From NCBI GenBank assembly GCA_045807125.1, contig JBJMHZ010000004.1, positions 62,001-126,000 of the forward strand: a DNA stretch of 64,000 nucleotides. The letters run 5' to 3'. Below, piece after piece: positions 1 to 8,241 of this stretch. Below the pieces are notes generated by a model. That model was not told the DNA's origin. It made no database searches and saw nothing but the letters and a program-made list of their open reading frames with translations. Origin of the DNA: JBJMHZ01 sp045807125. GTDB lineage: Bacteria > Actinomycetota > Actinomycetes > JAWWOL01. Numbering within the stretch: the first letter of the stretch is position 1; each line of letters opens with the position of its first letter. The position numbers and the translations under genes are program-made.

Positions 1-1499
1 CCGCGCAGGGCATCGAGGCGCAGACCCTCGCCAACCTCTACCTCGCGCTCGAGAACGACCTGCAGATCATCCCGGTGCTCAACAAGATCGACTTGCCGGC
101 GGCGCAGCCCGACAAGTACGCGGCCGAGATCGCGCGCATCATCGGCTGCGACCCGGGCGAGGTGCTGCGGGTCAGCGCCAAGACGGGCGAGGGCGTCCGC
201 GAGCTGCTCGACCACGTCGTCGAGGTCGTACCGCCGCCGGTCGGCCATGCCGACGCGCCGCTGCGGGCGCTCATCTTCGACTCCGTCTACGACATCTACC
301 GCGGCGTCATCACCTACGTGCGCGTGATCGACGGGCACCTGTCGAGCCGCGAGCGGCTGCTGATGATGTCGACGCGGGCGACCCACGAGACGCTGGAGAT
401 CGGCGTCATCTCGCCCGAGCCGATGCCGACCGGCTCGCTCGGCGTGGGCGAGGTCGGCTACGTCATCAGCGGCGTCAAGGACGTCCGGCAGGCGCGGGTC
501 GGCGACACCATCACCACCGAGCGCCACTCGGCCCGCCAGATGCTCGGCGGCTATCGCGACCCCAGGCCCATGGTGTTCTCCGGGCTGTATCCGCTCGACG
601 GCAGCGACTATCCCGACCTGCGCGACGCCCTCGACAAGCTGCGCCTGAACGACGCCGCGCTGGTGTACGAACCGGAGACGTCGGCGGCGCTGGGCTTCGG
701 CTTCCGCTGCGGCTTCCTCGGGCTGCTGCACCTCGAGATCGTGCGCGAGCGGCTCGACCGGGAGTTCGGCCTCGCGCTCATCTCCACCGCGCCCAACGTC
801 GTCTACCGCGTGCGCATGGAGTCCGGCCAGGAGGTCGTCGTCACCAACCCGAGCGAGTTCCCCGACGGGAAGGTCGCCGAGGTGCACGAGCCGGTGGTGC
901 GCGCGACCGTCCTGGCGCCGAGCGAGTACATCGGCGCCATCATGGAGCTCTGCCAGGGCCGCCGCGGCCAGCTCGACGGCATGGAGTACCTCTCCGAGGA
1001 CCGCATCGAGCTGCGCTACGTGATGCCGCTCGCCGAGATCATCTTCGACTTCTTCGACCAGCTGAAGTCGCGCACCAGGGGCTTCGCCTCGCTCGACTAC
1101 GAGCCGATCGGCGAGCAGCAGGCCGACCTCGTGAAGGTCGACATCCTGTTGCAGGGCGAGCCGGTCGACGCGTTCAGCGCCATCGTGCACAAGGACAAGG
1201 CGTACGCGTACGGCGTGCAGCTCACCGCCAAGCTGCGCGAGCTCATCCCGCGCCAGCAGTTCGAGGTGCCGATCCAGGCGGCGATCGGGTCGCGCATCAT
1301 CGCGCGGGAGAACATCCGCGCCCTGCGCAAGGACGTCCTGGCGAAGTGCTACGGCGGCGACATCACCCGCAAGCGCAAGCTCCTCGAGAAGCAGAAGGAG
1401 GGCAAGCGCCGGATGAAGATGGTCGGCCGCGTCGAGGTGCCCCAGGAGGCCTTCATCGCCGCGCTGTCGACGTCCAACGCCGCCGGCCGGGAGATCTGA
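1..1499 (+). CDS. lepA: Elongation factor 4 (LepA), 5'-truncated by window edge
   Basis: Translation GTPase that back-translocates or remodels stalled ribosomes on the 30S/50S. The reading frame is already open at base 3 and reads AQGIEAQTLANLYLALEN, so only the N-terminal part of the G domain, including the P-loop, lies outside the window. The G4 motif NKID follows at about base 84. Then come the EF-G-like domains II, III and V and the LepA-specific C-terminal domain, ending with the basic tail typical of the family (KRKLLEKQKEGKRRMKMVG). The first internal GTG/ATG is not the real start. The downstream order lepA then hemW, hrcA and dnaJ is the usual actinobacterial one. Identity is near certain from motif order and C-terminal signature. 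Confidence 0.97.
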   Translation, partial: AQGIEAQTLANLYLALENDLQIIPVLNKIDLPAAQPDKYAAEIARIIGCDPGEVLRVSAKTGEGVRELLDHVVEVVPPPVGHADAPLRALIFDSVYDIYRGVITYVRVIDGHLSSRERLLMMSTRATHETLEIGVISPEPMPTGSLGVGEVGYVISGVKDVRQARVGDTITTERHSARQMLGGYRDPRPMVFSGLYPLDGSDYPDLRDALDKLRLNDAALVYEPETSAALGFGFRCGFLGLLHLEIVRERLDREFGLALISTAPNVVYRVRMESGQEVVVTNPSEFPDGKVAEVHEPVVRATVLAPSEYIGAIMELCQGRRGQLDGMEYLSEDRIELRYVMPLAEIIFDFFDQLKSRTRGFASLDYEPIGEQQADLVKVDILLQGEPVDAFSAIVHKDKAYAYGVQLTAKLRELIPRQQFEVPIQAAIGSRIIARENIRALRKDVLAKCYGGDITRKRKLLEKQKEGKRRMKMVGRVEVPQEAFIAALSTSNAAGREI

Positions 1500-1539
1500 C
1501 CCGCCCCGGAAACCAGCTGGTCCGGCGCGCGCGGTCCGG

Positions 1540-1545
1540 TATGGT
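1540..1545 (+). promoter_or_regulatory. -10 hexamer TATGGT of a leaderless promoter for the MOSC gene
   Basis: TATGGT lies six bases before the GTG at 1552 and no Shine-Dalgarno sequence is present, so transcription would begin at or near the start codon. The same arrangement recurs at many genes in this window. Confidence 0.5.
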
Positions 1546-1551
1546 CGCGGA

Positions 1552-2217
1552 GTGGATCTCGGGGGCGTGGGAGGCATCGGCGGCATCGTCGTATCGGTCA
1601 ACGTCGGCCGCGCCGTGCCGGCGCCGTACGCCGCGCGCGCCGTCAAGACGAGCGCCATCGACAAGCGGCCGGTCGACGGCTCGGTGGCCGCGACGGCGCT
1701 CGGCCTCGACGGCGACCAGCAGGCTGACCGGCGTCACCACGGGGGCGTCGACCGGGCCGTCCACGCGTACGCGCTGGAGGACCTGCGCACGTGGGGCGAG
1801 GCGCTCGACCGGCCGCTGCGCCCCGGCCAGTTCGGCGAGAACCTGACCACCCTCGGCGTCGACGTCACGGGCGCCGTCATCGGCGAGCGGTGGCGCGCCG
1901 GCACTGCGCTGCTGGAGATCTCCTGCCCCCGCATCCCGTGCCGGACGTTCGCCGGGTGGCTGGGCGAGGGCGCCTGGATGCGGCGGTTCACCGAGCGCGG
2001 CGCGCCGGGCGCCTACCTGCGGGTGGTCGAGGAGGGCCGGCTGGGCAAGGGCGACGCCATCGTCCTGGAGCGCCGCCCGGCGCACGGCGTCACCGTCGGC
2101 GAGGCGTTCCGCGCGCTGACCGGCGACCGCTCGCTCGCGCACCGGTTGCTCGAAGCGCCCGAGCTGCCCGCGAAGGCCCACGACCGGGCCCGCACCTGGC
2201 TGGGCATCACCGCCTAG
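1552..2217 (+). CDS. MOSC domain-containing protein
   Basis: 221-aa YiiM-like MOSC domain protein. The MOSC fold is found in molybdenum-cofactor sulfurases and in enzymes that carry reactive sulfur or reduce N-hydroxylated compounds. The segment SCPRIPCRTF near residue 125 contains the conserved MOSC cysteine environment, and the RHHGGVDRAVHAY block near residue 62 is the usual N-terminal MOSC signature. It is cytosolic, with no signal peptide. GTG 1552 was chosen because a -10 hexamer sits six bases upstream. It stands alone and ends against the convergent winged-helix gene. The substrate is not predictable. Confidence 0.85.
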   Translation: MDLGGVGGIGGIVVSVNVGRAVPAPYAARAVKTSAIDKRPVDGSVAATALGLDGDQQADRRHHGGVDRAVHAYALEDLRTWGEALDRPLRPGQFGENLTTLGVDVTGAVIGERWRAGTALLEISCPRIPCRTFAGWLGEGAWMRRFTERGAPGAYLRVVEEGRLGKGDAIVLERRPAHGVTVGEAFRALTGDRSLAHRLLEAPELPAKAHDRARTWLGITA

Positions 2218-3380
2218 GAGACCGGCTCGCCGATCGAGACCGCCGCCTCGGCGCAGCCGCGCAGCGGGGCCAGCGCCGCAGCCTCCGCCACGACCGGGCG
2301 CCACCGCCGCGCCGGCCAGCGCACGAACGGCGTGACGGCCACCTCGAGCTGCCGCCGGCCGCCCTTGCGGCCCCGCCAGGCGGCGACCACCTCGCCGTCC
2401 GCCAGCACCACGCCCGAGTTGGCCACCACCCGCCAGAGCAGCCGCTCGGCGGCCTCTGACGGCGCGATCGCCGCGCGGTCGTGCGTGGTGAGCAACGGGT
2501 CGTACGGCGGCAGCAGGCGCACCCCGTCGACCGACGGTGCGGCCTGCAGCGCCGCCTCGTCGTCGGCGTGCACCCAGCACCGCCGTCCCGCGTACGTCAC
2601 GGGCACCAGCTCGCCGGCGAGCCGGTCGAGCGTCGCCGCCGCGTCGGGCTCTGGCACCACGAGCCACCAGGCCAGGTCGCGCGCGTCGGCCGGCGCATGG
2701 GCGCGCAGGAAGCGGCGGGCCAGCTCGTCCCTCGCGGCGCGCATCTCGCGCGCGAGCCGGGCGCCCGACCTTCGGGGCACGGGCCGGCCGAGCACCTGGT
2801 CGGCGAGCGCGATCCCGTCGTCCCCCGGCACCTTGGCGTGCGCGCCGCGCAGCGCCGCGAAGCCGTGCAGCGTCTGATCGACGTGGTGGGTGGCGCAGGC
2901 GCGGCAGTACGGCGAGAGCTCGGCCGGCAGCCGGCGGGTCATCGCGGCGCTCAGCTCGCTCCCGCCGAGCGGGCCGTCGGCCAGCGCGTCGACAGCGGCG
3001 GCGTGCGCCAGCTCCACCGCCTCGCCGGCCGACCGCCCGGCGTCGAGCGCCGCGCGCAGGCGCCCCAGCTTCGCCCGCAGCGCCGCCTCGCCCGCCGGGA
3101 GCGAGCCGAGCGTGAAGGCGGTCACGTCGTCGGGGGGCAGGATCAGGTAGCCGTGGCCGGCCCGCACCTCCACGAGCTCGCGCGCCGCCAGCGCGGTCGC
3201 GAGCTCGTCCCCGGTCGCGCCCTCCGCTCGGGCGTGCAGCGACATGACGGCCCCGTCGGGCACGGTGGTCCGCAGGCCCACCGGGCGCATCGCGGCCCGC
3301 CACTGCTCAGGCGGCAGCCGGCGGTCGAGGTGGTGGGCCCGCAGCCGCAGCGCCAGCGCCTGCGCCCTGGTCACCTCCAC
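2214..3380 (-). CDS. Winged-helix DNA-binding protein, AlkZ/YcaQ-like
   Basis: About 388 aa, resembling the HTH_42 (AlkZ/YcaQ) family, whose characterised members are DNA glycosylases that excise alkylated bases or open crosslinks. The features seen are the N-terminal VTRAQALALRLRAHHL stretch, the middle PYCRACATHHVDQTLHGFAALRG block, and a C-terminal LLPPYDPLLTTHDRAAI segment matching the family's LLPxYDpyl motif followed by GEVVAAWRGRKGG. The frame is open up to 3428, but GTG 3380 starts the family homology. It overlaps the upstream same-strand acetyltransferase tail by about 74 bp. Many actinobacterial members are only annotated as winged-helix proteins, so glycosylase activity is an inference. 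Confidence 0.8.
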   Translation of the reverse strand: MEVTRAQALALRLRAHHLDRRLPPEQWRAAMRPVGLRTTVPDGAVMSLHARAEGATGDELATALAARELVEVRAGHGYLILPPDDVTAFTLGSLPAGEAALRAKLGRLRAALDAGRSAGEAVELAHAAAVDALADGPLGGSELSAAMTRRLPAELSPYCRACATHHVDQTLHGFAALRGAHAKVPGDDGIALADQVLGRPVPRRSGARLAREMRAARDELARRFLRAHAPADARDLAWWLVVPEPDAAATLDRLAGELVPVTYAGRRCWVHADDEAALQAAPSVDGVRLLPPYDPLLTTHDRAAIAPSEAAERLLWRVVANSGVVLADGEVVAAWRGRKGGRRQLEVAVTPFVRWPARRWRPVVAEAAALAPLRGCAEAAVSIGEPVS

Positions 3381-3816
3381 CTGCCAGACGGTAGCCCGGC
3401 TTGCGGTACCACAGCGCGGCGGAACCACGGGGGTAGTCCTCGACGCGGCCGACGAGCTCGTAGCCGCGGCGCTCGTAGAATCCCGGCGACGCCTGGACGT
3501 CGTGGGTGAACAGCACGATCTGCCGGCAGCCTCGAGCCAGGGCCTCCTCCTCGGCGCGGGCGAGGAGCCGACTGCCCAGCCCGTGCCCTCGCAGCCGGGG
3601 GTCGACCCACAGGTTGGTCAGCTCGCAGCACCCGCCCCAGGTCCATCCGGAGATCCCGCCGCGCAGCTCGCGGTCGTCGCCGGCAAGGACCGCGAACTCG
3701 GCCTCATCGCCATGCCCGGACGCCGCAACCGTCTCGCGCCGGACGTTGGCTTCGAGCATGTCGGCGACCTCCGCAGCCGGGGAGGGCTCGACTCGCAGGT
3801 CGACGACCGCGCGCAT
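3307..3816 (-). CDS. GNAT family N-acetyltransferase
   Basis: 169 aa with a typical acetyl-CoA-binding motif A (LTNLWVDPRLRGHGLGSRLL, residues about 66-85) and motif B (FYERRGYELVGRVEDYPRG). It would transfer an acetyl group to an unidentified amine. The last 25 residues are a Gly/Ala/Pro-rich tail that overlaps the start of the winged-helix gene out of frame, so the tail is probably not part of the fold. ATG 3814-3816 lies three bases after the stop of the upstream SnoaL-like gene, so the two are likely co-transcribed. Confidence 0.85.
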   Translation of the reverse strand: MRAVVDLRVEPSPAAEVADMLEANVRRETVAASGHGDEAEFAVLAGDDRELRGGISGWTWGGCCELTNLWVDPRLRGHGLGSRLLARAEEEALARGCRQIVLFTHDVQASPGFYERRGYELVGRVEDYPRGSAALWYRKPGYRLAGGGDQGAGAGAAAAGPPPRPPAAA

Positions 3817-3819
3817 GGC

Positions 3820-4239
3820 TCACTCGGACGCGATGAGCTGCTCGTACAGCGCCATCTCGTCGAAGTAGGAGCGGAACGAGCGGATCTTGCCGTCCTGGAA
3901 CTCGGCGAACGTGGCACCGCCGAGGTGGACGTGCCGGCCGGTCGCGGGCACGGTCACGTCGTCGTCGACCACGAGCGGGCCGGTGTGGTCGGCGTCGAGG
4001 CGCCACTCGGCGGTCGCCGTGACGCCGCTCAGATGGACGCTGCGGACGGCCACCTCGACGTTGGACAGCGCCTCGTCGCGCTCGGCCAGCGCCTCGGACA
4101 GCTCGGCCAGGGACGAGACGCGCAGGGCAGGGGACCAGCCGGTCACGTCGTCCGTGAACAAGGTGGCCGGCTCGTCGTCCCCCGCTCCGACGATCGTCTC
4201 GAGCGCATGGACGAGCACGGTCAGTCGAGAGTCACTCAC
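3820..4239 (-). CDS. SnoaL-like / NTF2-fold protein
   Basis: 139 aa with the compact cone fold signature of SnoaL-like proteins: an N-terminal helix, then FTDDVTGWSP, a VTVPATGRHVHLGGATFAEFQDGKIRSFRSYFDEMALYEQL core, and the end. Such proteins are small cyclases, isomerases or ligand binders, and the substrate is unknown. The GTG start (4237-4239) follows a strong GAGGAGG ribosome-binding site at about 4244-4250 on the minus strand. It is the first gene of a short minus-strand operon with the GNAT gene and perhaps the winged-helix gene. Confidence 0.75.
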   Translation of the reverse strand: MSDSRLTVLVHALETIVGAGDDEPATLFTDDVTGWSPALRVSSLAELSEALAERDEALSNVEVAVRSVHLSGVTATAEWRLDADHTGPLVVDDDVTVPATGRHVHLGGATFAEFQDGKIRSFRSYFDEMALYEQLIASE

Positions 4240-4281
4240 GGGTCCTCCTCCGATACGAGGCCAGCCGCGTCAGCCCGCCCG

Positions 4282-4560
4282 TCACGCGAGCAGCCTGGCC
4301 TTCGCCTCGGTGAACTCCTCATCCGTCAGCGCACCGGACTCGTGCAGCTCGGCCAGCTTCTGGATCTGCTCGATGTCGCTGGCGTCCGGACCGGTCTCCT
4401 GCGGCGCTGCTGGCGCGTAGTCGGTCGGCTGGTCCGGTTCCTGCGGCTCGTCGGGCTGCTGGGCATCCCGGCCGTGCCGCTTGCCCTCGTGATACGCCAC
4501 AGCCCCTGCGGCACCGGCGACCAACAGCCGACGGCGCGCCCGACGACGCACGATTCCCAT
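4282..4560 (-). CDS. Small SHOCT-domain protein
   Basis: 92 aa. The N-terminus is basic with a short hydrophobic stretch (RRRLLVAGAAGAVAYHEG), the middle is Gln/Pro/Asp-rich, and the C-terminus is a clear SHOCT motif (IEQIQKLAELHESGALTDEEF, residues about 63-83), a helical hairpin found at the ends of many bacterial membrane proteins. ATG 4558-4560 is preceded by GGAAGG on the minus strand. A role in protein-protein interaction is the family expectation; nothing more specific can be said. Confidence 0.75.
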   Translation of the reverse strand: MGIVRRRARRRLLVAGAAGAVAYHEGKRHGRDAQQPDEPQEPDQPTDYAPAAPQETGPDASDIEQIQKLAELHESGALTDEEFTEAKARLLA

Positions 4561-4725
4561 GGTGACCTTCCAGGTGGCTCAGGTAGCGGTGCAGGCGATG
4601 CAGCCGATCCCGGCGGCGGACGGCCCGGGACGCGACGGCTACTGGACACGGTAGGAGCGGCGGCCCTGCCCCGGCATCGTCCCAACGGGGTGAGCCGGGA
4701 GCGGCGGCGCGCGTCAGCGTCGCGA

Positions 4726-4731
4726 TAGCGT
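4726..4731 (+). promoter_or_regulatory. -10 hexamer TAGCGT, leaderless
   Basis: TAGCGT ends seven bases before GTG 4739 and there is no Shine-Dalgarno sequence. Confidence 0.45.
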
Positions 4732-4738
4732 TGGCCGC

Positions 4739-5026
4739 GTGGACCCGACCGAGCCGCCGGCCGAGCCCGCGGCGATGAGCGCCTCGGACGCCGCTTCGCC
4801 CGAGGCCGCGTCGCCCGAGGAGCAGGCCGCCGGCGAGCCGCCGCGCCCGGCCGAGCCGCCCCGGCCCGGGGCGCGCGCCCTCGCGATCGGCGTCGTCGTC
4901 GCGGTGGCGGGCGGCTTCGGGCTGCTGCTCGCGGCCGGCACGCTCGGCACCGCCGGCGTCGTCCTGGTCGCGCTCGTGGAGGCCGCGCTCGTCGTCGCGC
5001 TCCATCGCTGGAGCCCGTCGCCCTGA
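4739..5026 (+). CDS. Small membrane protein of unknown function
   Basis: 95 aa. The first 45 residues are Ala/Pro/Glu-rich and probably disordered. Two hydrophobic segments follow, at about residues 46-66 and 68-88, separated by a short turn, and the protein ends in HRWSPSP. It looks like a two-helix membrane hairpin with a cytosolic acidic N-terminus. GTG 4739 is supported by the -10 hexamer just upstream. It lies directly before hemW on the same strand, where actinobacteria often have such a small membrane ORF. No family is recognised. Confidence 0.6.
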   Translation: MDPTEPPAEPAAMSASDAASPEAASPEEQAAGEPPRPAEPPRPGARALAIGVVVAVAGGFGLLLAAGTLGTAGVVLVALVEAALVVALHRWSPSP

Positions 5027-5034
5027 GCGCACCG

Positions 5035-5040
5035 CACACT
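5035..5040 (+). promoter_or_regulatory. -10 hexamer CACACT for hemW, leaderless
   Basis: CACACT is followed by six bases and then GTG 5047. The identical hexamer and spacing occur before the gene at 59327. Confidence 0.4.
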
Positions 5041-5046
5041 GGTGAG

Positions 5047-6267
5047 GTGCCGAGCGCTCTTCCCGACGGCGAGCCGGCGCCCCGCGACGGGGCGCTGCCG
5101 GCGTCCGCCCTCGACGGGCTCGGGCGCCGGCCGTTCGGCCTGTACGTCCACGTGCCGTTCTGCGCGACCCGCTGCGGCTACTGCGACTTCAACACCTACA
5201 CGGCGGCCGAGCTCGGCCCTGGCGCGACCCGCGAGGCGTACGCCGACACCGCCATCGCCGAGATCAGGCTCGCCCGGCGGGCGCTCGGCGACGCCGACCT
5301 GCCGGTCAGCACGGTGTTCTTCGGCGGCGGCACGCCGACGCTGCTGCCAGCCGGCGACCTGACGCGCATCCTCGCGGCGATCGACGCCGAGCTCGGGCTC
5401 GCCCCCGGCGCCGAGGTGACGACGGAGGCCAACCCGGAGTCCGTCGACCGGCCGGCGCTCGACGCGCTCGTCGCGGGCGGATTCACCCGCATCAGCCTCG
5501 GGATGCAGTCCGCCCGGCCGCATGTCCTGGCCGCGCTCGACCGGGCGCACTCGCCCGGCCGGGTGCAGCAGGCGGTCGCCGACGCCAGGGCCGCCGGCTT
5601 CGGGCAGGTGAGCGTCGACCTGATCTACGGCGCGCCGGGGGAGACCGACGACGACTGGCGGGCGTCCCTCGACGCCGCGCTCGCGATGGCGCCCGATCAC
5701 GTCAGCGCGTACGCCCTGATCGTGGAGGACGGGACCCGGCTGGCCGCCAGGGTGCGCCGCGGCGAGCTGGCGCCGCCCGACGACGACGCGCTCGCCGACC
5801 GCTATGCCATCGCCGACGAGGCGCTCGCCGCCGCCGGCCTGCACTGGTACGAGGTGTCGAACTGGGCGGCGAGCGAGCCGGCCCGCTGCCGGCACAACCT
5901 CCTGTACTGGACGAGCGGCGACTGGTGGGGGATCGGTCCTGGCGCGCACAGCCACGTCGGCGGCACCCGCTGGTGGAACGTCAAGCACCCCGCCGCCCAC
6001 GCCGCCCGGCTCGCCGCCGGCGACAGCCCGGCCGCCGCGCGGGAGGTGCTCGGCGACGCCGACCGCCACGTCGAGCGGGTGCTGCTCGGTAGCCGGCTCG
6101 CCGACGGGCTGCCGCTCGCCGAGCTGAGCGCGGCCGGCCGGGCGGCGGCCGGGCGGGCCGTGGCCGGCGGGCTGCTGGCGGAGCAGCCGTACGCCGGCGG
6201 CCGCGCGGTCCTCACCCTGCGCGGCCGCCTGCTCGCCGATGCCGTCGTGCGCGACCTGGTCGACTGA
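5047..6267 (+). CDS. hemW: Radical SAM heme chaperone HemW
   Basis: 406 aa. HemW binds heme and inserts it into respiratory enzymes; it was long misannotated as oxygen-independent coproporphyrinogen oxidase. The radical-SAM cluster motif is C39-x3-C43-x2-C46 inside VHVPFCATRCGYCDFNTY, followed by the SAM-binding FFGGGTPTLL segment and the HemW C-terminal domain. It lacks the extra N-terminal segment of true HemN. It lies in the conserved lepA-hemW-hrcA neighbourhood. The gene ends ten bases before the convergent P450. Confidence 0.93.
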   Translation: MPSALPDGEPAPRDGALPASALDGLGRRPFGLYVHVPFCATRCGYCDFNTYTAAELGPGATREAYADTAIAEIRLARRALGDADLPVSTVFFGGGTPTLLPAGDLTRILAAIDAELGLAPGAEVTTEANPESVDRPALDALVAGGFTRISLGMQSARPHVLAALDRAHSPGRVQQAVADARAAGFGQVSVDLIYGAPGETDDDWRASLDAALAMAPDHVSAYALIVEDGTRLAARVRRGELAPPDDDALADRYAIADEALAAAGLHWYEVSNWAASEPARCRHNLLYWTSGDWWGIGPGAHSHVGGTRWWNVKHPAAHAARLAAGDSPAAAREVLGDADRHVERVLLGSRLADGLPLAELSAAGRAAAGRAVAGGLLAEQPYAGGRAVLTLRGRLLADAVVRDLVD

Positions 6268-6277
6268 CGCGACCGGC

Positions 6278-7558
6278 TCAGCCGTCCAGCAGCACCGGCA
6301 GCGCCTCGAGCGTGTGCTCGATGGTGCTGGCCTTCCAGCGCAGCTGCTCCGGCGGCACCGCCAATGCCATCCGCGGGAACCGCGCGACGAGCCCGCCGAT
6401 CGCGACCTCGACCATGAGCCGGCCGAGCGGCGCACCGACGCAGTAGTGGATGCCGTGACCGAACGCGAGGTGCCCGGCGACGTGGCGCGTGACGTCGAGC
6501 TCGTCGGCGTTCTCGAACCGCGCCGCGTCCCGGTTGGCCGACGTGAGGGACAGCACGACGATCTCGCCGGCCGGGATCGTGGTGCCGCCGACCGCGACGT
6601 CGGTCATGGTGAACCGGAAGGTGCCCATCCCGACCGGGCCGTCGAAGCGGAGCAGCTCCTCGAGCGCGCCGGGCAGCAGCGCCGGGTCGGCCCGCAGCAG
6701 CGCGAGCTGCGAGGGGTTCATCAGCAGCGCGCGCATGCCGTTGCCGATCATGCCGGTGCTGGTGAAGTGCCCGGCCACGACCAGCAGGAAGAACAGCGAG
6801 ACCAGCTCGTTCGGCGTCAGCCGGTCGCCCTCGTCGGTCGCCTGCACGAGCGCGGAGTACAGGTCGTCGCCGGGCGCGGCGCGCTTGGCCTCGGCCAGCT
6901 CGCGGCTGTACGTCACGACGGCCTCGGTCGCCGCCGCCACCTCCTCGGGACTCGGCCCACTGCCCACCAGGGTGCGGGCCCACGACCGGAACACGTCACG
7001 GTCAGCCGCCGGCACGCCGAGCAGCTCGGCCAGCACCGTGGTCGTCATCGGCTCGGCGAACTCGTCGATCAGCTCCACCTCGCGGCGGTCCTCGAGCCAC
7101 AGCCGGTCGAGGATCGCGGCGGCGACCTCCTCGACGTGCGGCCGCATGGCCTGCACGCGGCCCTCGGTGAACGCCTTCGTCACGAGCTTGCGCAGTCGGG
7201 TGTGCCTGGGCGGGTCGGTGTTGAGGATGTGCTGCGTCAGGTCGTCGTCGACGAAGGCGCCGCTTCCCTGCTCGTCCTGCTCGTCCTGCTCGCCCTGCTC
7301 CTCCTCGGCCACTGCGGCTGCAGCGCCCGAGTGCTTGGTGAACAGCTCGTTCACCCGCCGGCCGTCCTTGCTGACCCGCGGGTCGGAGAGCAGCGCCTTG
7401 ACGTCGTCGTACCGGGTGACCAGCCACACCTTGACGCCGTGGGGCATCACGACCTCGCGCGCGGGCCCTTCCTGGCGCATCCGCGCGAAAAGCGTCCAGG
7501 AGTCCTGGACGAAGTCGGCATCGAGGTTCTCGGCGGCCGTCCCGCTCAAAGCCTGCAT
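6278..7558 (-). CDS. Cytochrome P450 with unusual I-helix and acidic insert
   Basis: 426-aa soluble bacterial P450. The heme-ligand loop is FGHGIHYCVGAPLGR with Cys373, the K-helix ExxR is E301-LLR304, and the C-helix region reads PPRHTRLRKLV. The I-helix has AGHFTST at 262-268, where most P450s carry an acidic residue before the Thr; here it is Phe265, which would alter proton delivery for O2 activation. Residues about 78-106 hold an Ala-rich then Glu/Gln/Asp-rich insert encoded by short tandem repeats. No ferredoxin gene is adjacent, so redox partners must be elsewhere. The substrate is unknown. Confidence 0.93.
   Translation of the reverse strand: MQALSGTAAENLDADFVQDSWTLFARMRQEGPAREVVMPHGVKVWLVTRYDDVKALLSDPRVSKDGRRVNELFTKHSGAAAAVAEEEQGEQDEQDEQGSGAFVDDDLTQHILNTDPPRHTRLRKLVTKAFTEGRVQAMRPHVEEVAAAILDRLWLEDRREVELIDEFAEPMTTTVLAELLGVPAADRDVFRSWARTLVGSGPSPEEVAAATEAVVTYSRELAEAKRAAPGDDLYSALVQATDEGDRLTPNELVSLFFLLVVAGHFTSTGMIGNGMRALLMNPSQLALLRADPALLPGALEELLRFDGPVGMGTFRFTMTDVAVGGTTIPAGEIVVLSLTSANRDAARFENADELDVTRHVAGHLAFGHGIHYCVGAPLGRLMVEVAIGGLVARFPRMALAVPPEQLRWKASTIEHTLEALPVLLDG
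7266..7310. repeat. Short tandem repeat (about 9 bp, CTGCTCGTC-like) inside the P450
   Basis: Three to four degenerate copies of CTGCTCGTC/CTGCTCGCC run in tandem; on the coding strand they give an EQ/DEQ repeat. Slippage here would add or remove three-residue units without a frameshift. Confidence 0.6.
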
Positions 7559-8241
7559 TGGTGATGCTCCACTTCTCCGGGCGCCCGCCAGGAACGCATC
7601 GGAAATGGTCGGAGGCGCGCCTCGCCGAGCGCGCGACGAAATTGGTGCGAAGCCACGATGAGTCGTGGCCGCACGGGCGCGCGGTCAGCCTGGGTGGCGA
7701 GGAGCGTCCTGCCGCGTGGGCTGCCCGCGCCGGCCGGTCGGGGAGGGGCTGGTCAGGATCCTTGCCCAGGTCCCCGGCCGGTGCGGGGCACGGGAGGGGA
7801 GGCCGTACCCACGTCGTGGTCGACCGTCTTCCGCCAGCGAGCCGAAGCTGTCACGCCGGACCTCCCCCCGATGGCCGGCAATTCCAGACGCATACCGTCC
7901 GGTCGTTGTCGGCGCGCACCGAACGTACAACGCCGCACTGGCCACGGCAACGGGGGATAAGGGTCCTGCTTTCCGGCGAATGCGCGCGCGATCGCGGTAC
8001 GAGGGCTCGCCGGCAGTTGGGACGAAACGGACGCAACCAGGCGCGACCGGGCGCTCGCGGAATGCGCGACCACCGGCATCCCCACCCTGCGGTGCCCGCT
8101 GGCACCGGTAGCAATTCGTGACGAACTTCCACCGGTGCGTCAATGCCCGGCCGAGCGCTGCCGCCCGGGCGACGGGCCGGCCAGCGTCGTACTGTCCGGG
8201 TGGGCTGCCGAACGGCCCCGGCGGCGGAGCGAGGTGGCAGC
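7559..8241. other. 683-bp stretch without a recognisable gene
   Basis: It lies between the divergent P450 and antiporter genes. Open frames exist on both strands but none has actinobacterial codon-position bias, a good ribosome site or a recognisable domain. Local composition is slightly less GC-rich than the flanks, for example around 7870-8120. A possible -10 (TACTGT, 8190-8195) lies near the antiporter. It could hold regulatory DNA, a small RNA or a decayed gene. Confidence 0.5.

Noticed and set aside
7665..8143. Several 90-190-codon frames on both strands in the P450-antiporter gap
   Set aside because: No ribosome site, no codon-position bias and no recognisable domain.
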